Assembly (NCBI RefSeq): GCF_000308475.2 | Contig: NZ_BAFT02000095.1 | Coordinates: 1-53,101, forward strand | Length of the DNA stretch: 53,101 bases | Reading direction: 5' to 3' | From: Nocardia brasiliensis NBRC 14402 | GTDB taxonomy: Bacteria; Actinomycetota; Actinomycetes; Mycobacteriales; Mycobacteriaceae | Part shown: in pieces, positions 19,052 to 27,139 of the stretch | Numbering within the stretch: position 1 is the first letter of the stretch | How the letters are laid out: each line of letters begins with the position of its first letter | Program-made: the position numbers and the translations under genes | Notes under the pieces: generated by a model | Told to the model about the DNA's origin: nothing | The model's input: the letters and a program-made list of their open reading frames with translations, nothing else | Database searches by the model: none

Positions 19052-19704
19052 CTTTCGGATCAGGCCAGCCCCTGGCCTATCCGATCGGTGTGACGATCGG
19101 CGCCCTGGCGGTTTGCTTCGCCTGGGCGCCGTTCGGCAATCCGGACCAGGTGGCGGCGCTTGCCACGGTGGTGCTCGGGATCGTCGGGTATTCCGGCTAC
19201 CGGATCGGGGTCGCGCGTGGGCTTTTCGCCTTCTGGCCGGGGGGAACCGCACGCGAGGTCGGTGTTTCGCGGATCCGTCAGCAGTATCGGCTGGTCAGCC
19301 GGTCCTGGTTGGAGATCAGTGGAACCGGCAGGCCGCGTTGGCTTCCCGTCTACTTCGATCCGGCCCTGTTGACGCTCACCGAAGGCCGCGCCGAACTCAC
19401 CGACCGCACCATTCACCTCGCGGGTCTCCGCCTCTATCCCTCGGGCCGCATCCGCGCCACCGAACCCCCGGGCCGCCTCGTGGACAACCCGTCCCGCCCC
19501 GACCCCGCTGTCCCGGCCCACACCGCCACCCGCCTGCGCCGCCGCCTGCTCTTCGACGCCCAACCCACCGTCGCCGCCCCCTTCGCCGCCCTCCTCTGGA
19601 TCTATATAGACGGCGGCGACCTCCTCACCTTCTTCGCCGCCACCACCGTCGCCGCAGCCGCCGCCCTCTGGCTGGCCGCCATCCGCGGCTCCGACCCCAG
19701 CTGA
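19048..19704 (+). CDS. Small membrane protein of unknown function at end of opp operon
   Basis: 218 residues starting at a GTG that overlaps the third binding-protein stop (GTGA). Two membrane helices lie near the N-terminus (IGVTIGALAVCFAWAPF; VAALATVVLGIVGYSGY) and two near the C-terminus, with a soluble middle of about 100 residues. I do not recognise the family. Translational coupling to the peptide importer suggests a related role, but this is inference only. The 3' half is markedly C-rich on the coding strand compared with the binding-protein genes. Confidence 0.8.
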   Translation: MTFGSGQPLAYPIGVTIGALAVCFAWAPFGNPDQVAALATVVLGIVGYSGYRIGVARGLFAFWPGGTAREVGVSRIRQQYRLVSRSWLEISGTGRPRWLPVYFDPALLTLTEGRAELTDRTIHLAGLRLYPSGRIRATEPPGRLVDNPSRPDPAVPAHTATRLRRRLLFDAQPTVAAPFAALLWIYIDGGDLLTFFAATTVAAAAALWLAAIRGSDPS

Positions 19705-20240
19705 AACCGCGACGAACTCGCACCACTCCTGCATTGCCGCACGCGCCCAGTTTTGTGTCCCTGCCGCGGGCGTTGCATGGGATATGCCGAGCGCGTCGCC
19801 TGCCGTCCCGGCTGTAGGCGCACGCCAGGCGCGCGGCGTGTCGGCCCAGCGTGGTCGTCGGCCCGTGGTGCCGCTCTCGAGATTGGCCCGGAGGCAGCGG
19901 CTTTCGAGTGGGTGTTGTTGCGGCTCGGTGGGTTCACAGACTGTCCATACCGTTCACAGGCCTTAAAAGTCCTGTGAACTGTACGAACGCTCTGTGATCC
20001 CGCCATCTGTCGCTTGGTACATAGTGCGGCCCGGGTTCTGGGCGGACGCACCCCTTTGGTGTTCCCGCACCGGCTCTGGCCTGCGTAAACGGGTGCGCGA
20101 GGTCGGGGAGGGCGCGGGAGTTGTTATCCGCTGGCCATGCTGCGCGACTGCGGCATTTCGTGGACGGTGTTCGCGCTTGCTGGTGCGCGAATTGGTCTGA
20201 CCACTTGACCTCCTTACCTTTGCGGGTGCAGAGTGGGGGT
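19705..20240. other. Gene-free spacer containing a repeated structured element
   Basis: About 536 bases without a convincing gene. The only clear content is the nested inverted-repeat element at 19927-20016, which recurs at 46690-46784. The last part should hold the promoter of the GntR gene. No tRNA-like fold was seen. Confidence 0.6.
19927..20016. repeat. Dispersed structured element, copy A
   Basis: Copy A has an outer stem CACAGA (19935-19940) with TCTGTG (19991-19996) and an inner stem GTTCACAGG (19952-19960) with CCTGTGAAC (19971-19979). It ends with TCTGTCGCTTGG. The same layout and most of the bases recur at 46690-46784. It may be a small RNA, a protein-binding array or a mobile repeat family. 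Confidence 0.7.
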
Positions 20241-20996
20241 ATGGCGTTGCAACCTGTGGTCAAGCGGTCGGTATCGGGGGATGTCTTCGAGCAGATCGTG
20301 GCGGATGTGCTGAGTGGGGAGTTGGCGCCGGGGGCGACGCTGCCGAGTGAGCGGCAATTGGCCGAAGCGCTGGGGGTGTCACGGCCGGCGGTGCGCGAGG
20401 CGTTGCAGCGGCTGGCGGCGGCCGGCCTGGTTTCGGTGCGGCAAGGGGATGCGACGACCGTGCTGGACTATCGGCGCGGCGCCGGACTCGAAGTGCTACC
20501 CCGGCTGCTGGTGCAGGCCGGCGAATTGGATCCCGCCGTAGCACGCAGCATCCTGGAAGCACGCCTGCACAACGGCCCCAAAGTCGCCGAACTCGCCGCC
20601 GCCCGCGCCCACACCGAACCCGACGCCGCCGGAACAGCCACCACCGCGGACACAAGCCTCGCGCCCTTCGACGCATTGACTGCGAGTGTCGAAATGCTTG
20701 CGGTGGAAGAGGATGCGGTGGCCAGGCAGCGGTTGGCGTTGGATTTTTGGGATCACGTGGTGGATGCGGCGGATTCCATTGTGTTCCGGTTGATGTTCAA
20801 CATGTTGCGGGCCGCTTATGAACCGGCGCTCGTGGCGCTGGCTCCGATCATGTCCGCCGAGGTGGGCAATGTCGGGGCGTACCGCGAACTGGCCGCCGCC
20901 ATTGTGGCGGGCCGGCCGCAAGAGGCCGCCGAGATCGCTCGGGCGCTGCTCGAGCCGGCGACCACCGCTCTGATCGAGGTCCTCGGCGGCCGCTGA
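20241..20996 (+). CDS. GntR/FadR-family transcriptional regulator
   Basis: 251 residues from ATG 20241. The winged helix-turn-helix is at the N-terminus (LAPGATLPSERQLAEALGVS, PAVREALQRLAAAGLVSVRQG). The rest is an all-helical FCD-type effector domain, in which metal- or acid-binding residues would be expected around LDFWDHVVDAADSIVFRLM. FadR-type members often sense fatty acids or their CoA esters. It lies 23 bases upstream of a fatty-acid-hydroxylase-like gene and probably shares its transcript, which fits lipid control. Longer upstream readings would overlap the gene-free spacer and lack support. Confidence 0.9.
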   Translation: MALQPVVKRSVSGDVFEQIVADVLSGELAPGATLPSERQLAEALGVSRPAVREALQRLAAAGLVSVRQGDATTVLDYRRGAGLEVLPRLLVQAGELDPAVARSILEARLHNGPKVAELAAARAHTEPDAAGTATTADTSLAPFDALTASVEMLAVEEDAVARQRLALDFWDHVVDAADSIVFRLMFNMLRAAYEPALVALAPIMSAEVGNVGAYRELAAAIVAGRPQEAAEIARALLEPATTALIEVLGGR

Positions 20997-21019
20997 TCAC
21001 GCTTCATCGAGGAAGTACC

Positions 21020-21754
21020 ATGACGAAACCCGCAGCTGGGAAACAGGATTCAGCAGTCGGACGCGATCCGGTGGAGGCGAGCGCGCGCGAGCGCGCGCGC
21101 AAGGACGAACGGTCGCTGCGCCGGGGGCTCACGCTCGGGGCGGCGGCACGCGAGTTCCTCCGCCATCCGTCGCCGTGGCTCATCGGCGGCACGCTGATCG
21201 CGGCGCTGATCGGCCGCATCCTGGTCGGCGACTGGCAGGTGACCGACGCGATGGTGCCCGCGGTGATGCTGGCGGTGTTCCCGGCTTTCGAGTGGATCGT
21301 GCACGTCACCGTCTTGCATTGGCGGCCGCGCCAGCTCGGCCCGATCGCGATCGACAGCGAGCTGGCGCGCAAACACCGCGAGCACCATGTGGATCCGCGC
21401 GATATTCCGCTGATCTTCATCCCGACCAAGACTCTCTCGGTGCTGGTGGTCGTTCTGATCGCGTTGGCGCTGTTCGCGTTTCCGCGCCTCGGGCTCGGCC
21501 TGACCTTCCTATTGACGATCACGGTGCTGGGGCTCGGCTACGAGTGGACCCACTACCTGATCCACACCGACTACAAGCCGAAAGGCGCGCTCTACCGGGC
21601 GGTTTGGCGTAATCATCGGCACCACCACTACAAGAACGAGCACTACTGGTTCACCGTCACCACCTCCGGCACCGCGGATCGCCTCTTCGGCACCCACCCC
21701 GACCCCGCGACCACCGAAACCTCCCCCACCGCCCGCAACCTACACGCCACGTAG
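21020..21754 (+). CDS. Membrane fatty acid hydroxylase / sterol desaturase family protein
   Basis: 244 residues with about four membrane segments. The di-iron histidine clusters of the FA_hydroxylase family are visible: HVTVLHW, KHREHHVDPRD, THYLIHTDYKP and NHRHHHYKNEHYW. Such enzymes hydroxylate or desaturate lipid chains or carotenoids at the membrane. The N-terminal 40 residues are charged and rich in Arg/Glu and precede the first helix. GAGGAAG stands upstream of the ATG. A strong terminator follows. The substrate is not evident. Confidence 0.88.
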   Translation: MTKPAAGKQDSAVGRDPVEASARERARKDERSLRRGLTLGAAAREFLRHPSPWLIGGTLIAALIGRILVGDWQVTDAMVPAVMLAVFPAFEWIVHVTVLHWRPRQLGPIAIDSELARKHREHHVDPRDIPLIFIPTKTLSVLVVVLIALALFAFPRLGLGLTFLLTITVLGLGYEWTHYLIHTDYKPKGALYRAVWRNHRHHHYKNEHYWFTVTTSGTADRLFGTHPDPATTETSPTARNLHAT

Positions 21755-21784
21755 GTCCCGCCCCCAGTTCCCCTCGACGGACCA

Positions 21785-21819
21785 GACCGCCGCGCAGCGC
21801 TGCGCGGCGGTCTTTCTCG
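21785..21819 (+). terminator. Rho-independent terminator
   Basis: GACCGCCGCGCAGC (21785-21798) is followed immediately by its reverse complement (21799-21812) and TTTCTCG. The perfect 14-base arms and T-rich tail make this the clearest terminator in the window, ending the GntR/hydroxylase transcript. Confidence 0.9.
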
Positions 21820-21859
21820 TTGTGTGACGTGGCGCATGCGGGGATCCGCCGTCACGGGC

Positions 21860-21887
21860 TTGACTTAGTACCCTAGGGGGGTATGGT
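21860..21887 (+). promoter_or_regulatory. Copper-type promoter with CsoR-like operator
   Basis: TTGACT (21860) and TATGGT (21882) are separated by 16 bases, a near-consensus sigma-70 promoter. The spacer and -10 carry TACCC-TAGGG-GGGTA, an inverted repeat with a G-tract resembling CsoR-family operators. Bound copper sensor would cover the -10. No csoR gene is in the window, so the regulator must be elsewhere. Confidence 0.65.
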
Positions 21888-21921
21888 AATCATCGAGAGC
21901 GAGCCGACAGCAGGAGGACCG

Positions 21922-21978
21922 ATGAGCACCGTGACCCTTCCCGGACCGAGCCGCCGTCGCCACTGCCGCACCGCCTGA
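21922..21978 (+). CDS. 18-residue leader ORF upstream of copper genes
   Basis: The ORF encodes MSTVTLPGPSRRRHCRTA and is preceded by a perfect AGGAGG 6 bases before its ATG, stronger than most ribosome sites here. It starts within 40 bases of the copper-type promoter and stops 19 bases before the next gene. The basic RRRHC run with adjacent His and Cys suggests a regulatory or metal-sensing leader peptide, as known for some Cys-containing actinobacterial leaders. Function is inferred; only the ORF, ribosome site and position are seen. Confidence 0.5.
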   Translation: MSTVTLPGPSRRRHCRTA

Positions 21979-21997
21979 CCCGGAAACGGAGCATCCG

Positions 21998-22921
21998 ATG
22001 AACATGTCCACCAAGTTCGCCGGCTTCGCCCTGGGCCTGGCCGCCGTCTTCGGGATCGCACTCGCGACCGGCGCGGCATTCGGCCCCGACGACGACGCCG
22101 CTGATTCGACACACGAGGCCGGGCCCGCGCCCGCCGACCAAGCACCTGGAGGAATGATGAGCACCGAAAGCGGATACACGCTGCGGCTCGATACCCCGAT
22201 CACCACTGCGGCGCAATCGGTTCCGCTGCGGTTCCGCATCCTGACCCAGGACGGCACGCCGCTCACCCGCTACACCCGCGCACACGACAAAGACCTGCAC
22301 CTGATCGTGGTCCGCCGCGACCTGGCCGGTTTCCAGCACGTGCACCCGGTGCTCGGCGCGGACGGCACCTGGAGCGTCCCGCTGAACCTGACCCGCGCGG
22401 GCGACTACCGGGTCTTCACCGATTTCACCCCGGCAGGCGGCGCGAACCTGACCCTCGGCACCGACCTGCGCGTCGCGGGCGCCTACGACCCGCAGCCGCT
22501 GCCCGCACCCGCGCCCACCAGCACGGTCGACGGTTACGCCGTCACGCTCGACGGCACGGTCGCGCCCGGCCAGGCCTCGAAGGTCACGCTGACGGTCCGC
22601 AAAGACGGTAAGCCCGTCACCGACCTGCAGCCCTACCTCGGCGCCTACGGCCACCTGGTCGCGCTGCGCAGCACCGACCTCGGCTACCTGCACGTGCATC
22701 CGGACGGCGCACCCGGCGACGGCGTCACCCCGGCCGGACCGGGTATCACGTTCTACGTGACCGCACCGACCGCGGGCGATTACCGGCTGTTCCTGGACTT
22801 CCAGCACGACGGCGTGGTCCGCACCGCGGAATTCACGCTGACCGTCGCGCCGGGCGCCGCCGCCCCCGCCCCCGCGACCGACGGCCACGGCACCCACGCC
22901 ACCGCCGGCCACGGCCACTGA
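21998..22921 (+). CDS. Exported His-rich protein of copper operon
   Basis: 307 residues. An N-terminal hydrophobic segment (FAGFALGLAAVFGIALATGAAF) acts as signal or anchor. Two similar beta-rich modules follow, each with a conserved His pattern: DLHLIVVRRDLAGFQHVHPV and GHLVALRSTDLGYLHVHPDG. The tail is His-rich (DGHGTHATAGHGH) and probably binds metal. It lies between a copper-type promoter and the CopA ATPase. A periplasmic metal-buffering or handover role is likely, but the family has no firm biochemical function I can cite. Confidence 0.82.
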   Translation: MNMSTKFAGFALGLAAVFGIALATGAAFGPDDDAADSTHEAGPAPADQAPGGMMSTESGYTLRLDTPITTAAQSVPLRFRILTQDGTPLTRYTRAHDKDLHLIVVRRDLAGFQHVHPVLGADGTWSVPLNLTRAGDYRVFTDFTPAGGANLTLGTDLRVAGAYDPQPLPAPAPTSTVDGYAVTLDGTVAPGQASKVTLTVRKDGKPVTDLQPYLGAYGHLVALRSTDLGYLHVHPDGAPGDGVTPAGPGITFYVTAPTAGDYRLFLDFQHDGVVRTAEFTLTVAPGAAAPAPATDGHGTHATAGHGH

Positions 22922-22962
22922 CCTGCCGATCCACCACTGCGCCGCAGAGAATGGAGCACACA

Positions 22963-23289
22963 ATGACCACCGCGACGCAACCACCCGGCACCGGGCAGGT
23001 CGAACTGGTGATCGGTGGCATGACCTGCGCATCCTGCGCCAACCGCATCGAGAAGAAGCTGAACAAGCTCGACGGTGTCACGGCGACGGTGAACTACGCG
23101 ACCGAGAAGGCGCGGGTCGACGTCACCGGCGATGTGTCGCCAGCCGAGCTGATCGCCACGGTCGAGCAGGCCGGGTACAGCGCGACCCTGCCCACCCCGC
23201 CCCCACGGAAACCGCTGCTGTGGAAGCAGATCCGACCGCCGCATTGCGGACCAGGCTGCTGGTCTCGCTGGTGCTCACCGTGCCGGTGA
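22963..23289 (+). CDS. copA: HMA copper-binding domain of CopA in its own frame (frame break downstream)
   Basis: From ATG 22963 (GGAG 6 bases upstream; ATG 22951 is an in-frame alternative) the frame encodes a heavy-metal-associated domain with the copper motif GMTCASC and ends at GYSATLPTPPP. It then runs for about 23 residues of non-homologous, Cys-rich tail (HCGPGCWSRWCSPCR) to a stop at 23289. The ATPase core lies in the -1 frame. As it stands this is a 108-residue stand-alone copper chaperone-like product. It could be real (programmed frameshift, as in E. coli copA), or a one-base deletion in a C-run. Confidence 0.75.
   Translation: MTTATQPPGTGQVELVIGGMTCASCANRIEKKLNKLDGVTATVNYATEKARVDVTGDVSPAELIATVEQAGYSATLPTPPPRKPLLWKQIRPPHCGPGCWSRWCSPCR
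23199..23229 (+). other. Candidate -1 frameshift site in copA
   Basis: In the HMA frame the codons read CCG CCC CCA CGG, giving the heptamer G-CCC-CCA at 23199-23205. Slipping back one base continues as ACG GAA ACC into the ATPase frame. Nine bases downstream, CTGCT (23215-23219) pairs with AGCAG (23225-23229), a possible stimulatory hairpin. A missing C in the run of five would produce the same picture. Confidence 0.45.
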
Positions 23290-25205
23290 TCGCGATGGCG
23301 ATGATCCCCGCCTTGCAGTTCACCAACTGGCAGTGGCTCTCGCTCACCCTCGCCGCACCGGTCGTGGTGTGGGGCGCGCTGCCCTTCCACCGGGCGGCGT
23401 GGGCCAACCTGCGCCACGGCACGGCGACCATGGACACGCTGGTGTCGATGGGCACCCTCGCTGCCTTCGGCTGGTCGCTGTACGCGCTGTTCTGGGGTAC
23501 CGCCGGGACGGCGGGCATGACGCACCCGTTCGAGTTCACCATCTCCCGAATGGACGGTTCGGGCAGCATCTACCTGGAAGCCGCGGCGGGCGTCACCACC
23601 TTCATCCTGGCCGGACGCTACTTCGAGGCCCGTTCCAAACGACAGGCCGGCGCCGCGCTGCGCGCGCTGCTCGAACTCGGCGCCAAAGAGGTCTCGGTGC
23701 TTCGCGACGCGACGGAGCAGCGAATTCCGGTGGAGCAGTTGGCCGTCGGCGATCGCTTCGTGGTCCGGCCGGGCGAGAAGATCGCCACGGACGGTGTGGT
23801 GCTGGAGGGCTCCTCCGCGGTCGACGCCTCGATGCTGACCGGTGAGTCGGTGCCGGTCGAGGTGGGCCCCGAGGACACTGTGGTCGGCGCGACGGTGAAC
23901 GTCGGCGGGCGAATCGTGGTGCGCGCCACCCGCATCGGCTCGGACACCCAGCTGGCGCAGATGGCGAAACTGGTCGAGGACGCGCAGACCGGCAAGGCGC
24001 AGGCGCAACGACTGGCCGACCGGATCTCCGGGATCTTCGTGCCGATCGTGCTGGCGCTGGCGGTCGCGACGCTCGGATTCTGGCTCGGCACCGGCGGTTC
24101 CGTCGCGGCGGCGTTCACCGCGGCGGTGGCGGTGCTGATCATCGCGTGCCCGTGCGCGCTCGGGCTGGCCACGCCGACGGCGTTGCTGGTGGGCACCGGT
24201 CGCGGCGCGCAGCTCGGCATCCTGATCAAGGGACCCGAGGTGCTCGAGTCGACCAAGCGCGTGGACACCATCGTGCTGGACAAGACCGGAACCGTCACCA
24301 CCGGCCGGATGACCTTGCTCGACGTGGTCGCGGCCGACGGCGAAGACGCCGACGAGGTGCTCGCACTCGCCGGGGCGCTGGAGGATTCGTCCGAGCACCC
24401 GATCGCGCAGGCTATCGCCAAGGGCGCCAGGGAACGTGGCGAACTGGCCGCGGTCGAGGGCTTCGAGAACATCGAAGGGCTCGGTGTGCAGGGCGTGGTC
24501 GACGGGCACGCGGTGATCGTCGGACGGGCCCGGCTGCTCGCGGACTGGTCCCAGCGGTTGGGTGCCGATCTGGAACAGGCCATGCAGGAGGCCGAGACGG
24601 ACGGTAAGACCGCGGTCGCGGTGGGCTGGGACGGCAGGGCACGCGGCGTGCTGGTCGTCGCCGACGCCGTGAAACCGACCTCGGCCGAGGCGATTTCGCA
24701 ACTGCGTGCGCTCGGCCTGACCCCGATCATGCTGACCGGCGACAACAAGGCGGCCGCCGCCGCGATCGCCGCCCAGGTCGGGATCGACGAGGTGATCGCG
24801 GAGGTACTGCCGCAGGACAAAGTCGACACCGTCAAGCGATTGCAGGCCGAAGGCAAGGTGGTCGCGATGGTCGGTGACGGCGTGAACGACGCCGCGGCCC
24901 TGGCGCAGGCCGATCTGGGCCTGGCCATGGGCACCGGCACCGATGTCGCGATCGAGGCGAGCGACCTGACCCTCGTCCGAGGCGACCTGCGCGCCGCCGC
25001 CGACGCGATCCGGTTGTCCCGCAGGACCCTCGGCACCATCAAGGGCAACCTGTTCTGGGCCTTCGCCTACAACGTGGCAGCGATCCCGCTGGCCATGGCC
25101 GGGCTGCTGAACCCGATGCTGGCCGGTGCGGCGATGGCGTTCTCGTCGGTGTTCGTCGTCAGCAACAGCCTGCGGCTGCGCGGATTCCGTTCCACCGCAG
25201 CGTGA
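23220..25205 (+). CDS. copA: Copper-exporting P1B-type ATPase core (CopA)
   Basis: 661 residues from GTG 23220; the frame is open further upstream and would fuse to the HMA domain after a -1 shift at about 23205. It contains the transmembrane domain, actuator loop with TGES (MLTGESVPVE), the ion-binding CPC in IACPCALGLATP (near 24140), phosphorylation motif DKTGT (near 24280), HP locus in SSEHPIAQAI and GDGVNDAAALAQADLGLAMG. All catalytic motifs are intact, so the core is not decayed. Translation may occur by frameshifting or by internal start at the GTG. A strong hairpin terminator follows. Confidence 0.92.
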   Translation: MEADPTAALRTRLLVSLVLTVPVIAMAMIPALQFTNWQWLSLTLAAPVVVWGALPFHRAAWANLRHGTATMDTLVSMGTLAAFGWSLYALFWGTAGTAGMTHPFEFTISRMDGSGSIYLEAAAGVTTFILAGRYFEARSKRQAGAALRALLELGAKEVSVLRDATEQRIPVEQLAVGDRFVVRPGEKIATDGVVLEGSSAVDASMLTGESVPVEVGPEDTVVGATVNVGGRIVVRATRIGSDTQLAQMAKLVEDAQTGKAQAQRLADRISGIFVPIVLALAVATLGFWLGTGGSVAAAFTAAVAVLIIACPCALGLATPTALLVGTGRGAQLGILIKGPEVLESTKRVDTIVLDKTGTVTTGRMTLLDVVAADGEDADEVLALAGALEDSSEHPIAQAIAKGARERGELAAVEGFENIEGLGVQGVVDGHAVIVGRARLLADWSQRLGADLEQAMQEAETDGKTAVAVGWDGRARGVLVVADAVKPTSAEAISQLRALGLTPIMLTGDNKAAAAAIAAQVGIDEVIAEVLPQDKVDTVKRLQAEGKVVAMVGDGVNDAAALAQADLGLAMGTGTDVAIEASDLTLVRGDLRAAADAIRLSRRTLGTIKGNLFWAFAYNVAAIPLAMAGLLNPMLAGAAMAFSSVFVVSNSLRLRGFRSTAA

Positions 25206-25208
25206 TAC

Positions 25209-25252
25209 CCGGATGGGACGGCACCCAGAACGTGCCGTCCCGTCCGGCTTTT
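25209..25252 (+). terminator. Terminator of the copper operon
   Basis: GGGACGGCAC (25215) pairs with GTGCCGTCCC (25232) over a 7-base loop. CCGGA and TCCGG extend the stem through one wobble pair to 16 pairs, followed by CTTTT. Confidence 0.85.
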
Positions 25253-25259
25253 CCGGGGG

Positions 25260-25361
25260 CTACTGCAGGATCCCGCTGTTTCCCAATACCATCGCGGCAC
25301 TTCCGGTGGCCCATGCCGCAGCGGCACTTCCCGTCGCGGCCAGCAGCGAGAGCAGAATCAT
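25260..25361 (-). CDS. Possible 33-residue hydrophobic peptide
   Basis: An ATG at 25361 with GGAAGG 9 bases upstream opens a 33-residue frame. It encodes a hydrophobic start (MILLSLLAATGSAAAAW) and a near-repeat of ATGSAA, ending NSGILQ. It fills most of the space between the copper operon and the acyltransferases and looks like a small membrane peptide. No family is recognised; a chance ORF cannot be excluded. Confidence 0.3.
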   Translation of the reverse strand: MILLSLLAATGSAAAAWATGSAAMVLGNSGILQ

Positions 25362-25509
25362 GAGGTCGACCTTCCGTAGAGCGCTGTTCGTACCCGAAAA
25401 GTACTGTCGCGCAACGGCTCTCTACAACGATCAGGGTCGAACTCTCGGCAACCTCCCGTCCAGCTGCCAGCCAACTCACAGGACCGAGCGGTCGACAACC
25501 GCTGTGGGA

Positions 25510-26253
25510 CTAGTGGTCGCGGGCGGTGCGGCGGCGGGCGAGTTCTTCCTGTTCGAGGATGGCGGCCTGGTCGAGGGTGGGGGCGGTGCCGCCCAGGCGG
25601 GCTGGGACCCAGCGGGCGCCGGGCTCCATCGGATAGTCGTGCTGGGCCTGGGTGAGCAGGGTGGACATCGCGGTGCGCAGGGTGGCGGTGAGGGTGTCGG
25701 CGGGTTCGGCGGCGGGGATGGGCGTGCCGACCCGGATGTTGATCGGAAAGTTGTGGCGGCCCAGCTTTTTCGGGATGTCCTTGGTCCACACCCGGTGGGC
25801 GCCCCAGATCACCACCGGGACGATCGGCACGTCCGCCTCGATCGCCATGCGCGCGGCCCCGGACTTGAATTCCTTCAACTCGAAGCTGCGGCTGATGGTG
25901 GCCTCGGGATAGACCACGACCAGTTCGCCGTCGCGCAGCGCCTGCACCGCGCGGCCGTAGGATTCGGCGCCCGCGGTGCGGTCCACGCCGATGGCCTTGC
26001 AGTGCTTCATCAGAAAGCCGACGATGCCGTGTTCCAGCTCGGCCTTCATCATGTATCGGACGTTGCGGCCGGACTTGCGGCCGACCAGCCCTACCTCCAT
26101 GAAGTCCAGGTACGCGGTGTGGTTCACGGCGAGCACGGCACCGCCGGTCCGCGGGATGCGCTCCTGTCCGGCGATATCGATCCGCAGGCCCTGCACCAGG
26201 AATATGGTGCGGACCAGGCCGGTGAGTAGGTCGTAAACCGGTTCCCGCGCCAT
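25510..26253 (-). CDS. PlsC-type 1-acyl-glycerol-3-phosphate acyltransferase, copy 1
   Basis: 247 residues from ATG 26253 (GGAGAG upstream). The LPLAT signature is present: catalytic NHTAYLD block (His with Asp four residues on) and the later YPEATISRS block, which matches the usual PEGTRS motif with Ala for Gly. It should transfer acyl chains to lysophosphatidate or another lipid acceptor at the inner membrane. It follows its paralogue by 16 bases in the same direction, forming a two-gene operon. The pair corresponds by position to Rv3814c-Rv3816c. Confidence 0.9.
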   Translation of the reverse strand: MAREPVYDLLTGLVRTIFLVQGLRIDIAGQERIPRTGGAVLAVNHTAYLDFMEVGLVGRKSGRNVRYMMKAELEHGIVGFLMKHCKAIGVDRTAGAESYGRAVQALRDGELVVVYPEATISRSFELKEFKSGAARMAIEADVPIVPVVIWGAHRVWTKDIPKKLGRHNFPINIRVGTPIPAAEPADTLTATLRTAMSTLLTQAQHDYPMEPGARWVPARLGGTAPTLDQAAILEQEELARRRTARDH

Positions 26254-26269
26254 CCGAAACTCTCCGCTG

Positions 26270-27016
26270 CTACGAGGCCGACTTCTTGCGTGCGGCCTTT
26301 TCCGCGGCCTCGGCGGCGTCGAGCGCGTCGGCCTCTTCCAGGGTAGGAGCGCTACCGCCGAGCCGGGCCGGGACCCAGTACGCGCCCGGCTCGTGCACGT
26401 AGTCCTTTTGCAGGTCGAGCAGCATTTCCTGCATGGTCGCACGCAGTTTCGCGGTCAGTTCCGCGGCGGGCTCGAACGGCGCGATGGGCGCGCCGACCGC
26501 GATGGAGATCGGGGTGTTGGTGCGACCCAGACGCTTCGGGAAGCCCTTGGTCCACACCCGCTGCGCGCCCCAGATGACGATCGGGATGATCGGCACGTCC
26601 GCCTCCAGCGCCATCCGCGCGGCACCGGATTTGAACTCCTTGATCTCGAAGCTGCGGCTGATCGTCGCCTCCGGATAGACCCCGACGAGTTCACCACGTT
26701 GCAGGTACTCGACCGCGGCCTTGTAGGAGTCGGCCCCCGCGCCCCGGTCCACCGGAATGTGCTTGAGCGCGCGCATGATCGGGCCGGAGATCTTGTCGTC
26801 GAAGACCTCTTTCTTGGCCATGAACCGGATGTAGCGCTTGGGCGTGCGCACCGGCAGCCCCGCGTAGGTGAAGTCCATATAGCCGGTGTGGTTGACCGCG
26901 AGCACGGCACCACCCTGCGCGGGGATATGTTCATCGCCCTTGACGGTGAACTTCAGCCCCTCGACGAAGAAGACGGTTCGGGCCAGGCCGATGATCGTGC
27001 GGTAGACGGGTTCCAC
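26270..27016 (-). CDS. PlsC-type acyltransferase, copy 2
   Basis: 248 residues, GTG start at 27016. It has the same motifs as its neighbour: NHTGYMD for the His/Asp catalytic pair and VYPEATISRSFEIKEFKSG. The two proteins share most blocks, including VIWGAQRVWTKGFPKRLGR, indicating tandem duplication. The C-terminus (LEEADALDAAEAAEKAARKKSAS) is charged and probably cytosolic. It is the first gene of the pair and is divergent from the lipoprotein gene at 27140. Confidence 0.9.
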   Translation of the reverse strand: MEPVYRTIIGLARTVFFVEGLKFTVKGDEHIPAQGGAVLAVNHTGYMDFTYAGLPVRTPKRYIRFMAKKEVFDDKISGPIMRALKHIPVDRGAGADSYKAAVEYLQRGELVGVYPEATISRSFEIKEFKSGAARMALEADVPIIPIVIWGAQRVWTKGFPKRLGRTNTPISIAVGAPIAPFEPAAELTAKLRATMQEMLLDLQKDYVHEPGAYWVPARLGGSAPTLEEADALDAAEAAEKAARKKSAS

Positions 27017-27139
27017 AATTCCGCTAGCGTAGTCGCAGACTGTCCCATCCGGCAGTGCGCCATCACGATGTGGGCCGCACCCGGTTTGGCACAGACCCCG
27101 AACGGCCCGCCGCCGGAGGCAGAGAAGAGGATCGTCGAA

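Noticed and set aside
19720..20051. Minus-strand frame across element A whose translation resembles that across element B (QSVRTVHR / QSVHTVHR)
   Set aside because: The similarity follows from DNA conservation; a 1-base indel between copies shifts the frame and substitutions show little codon periodicity.
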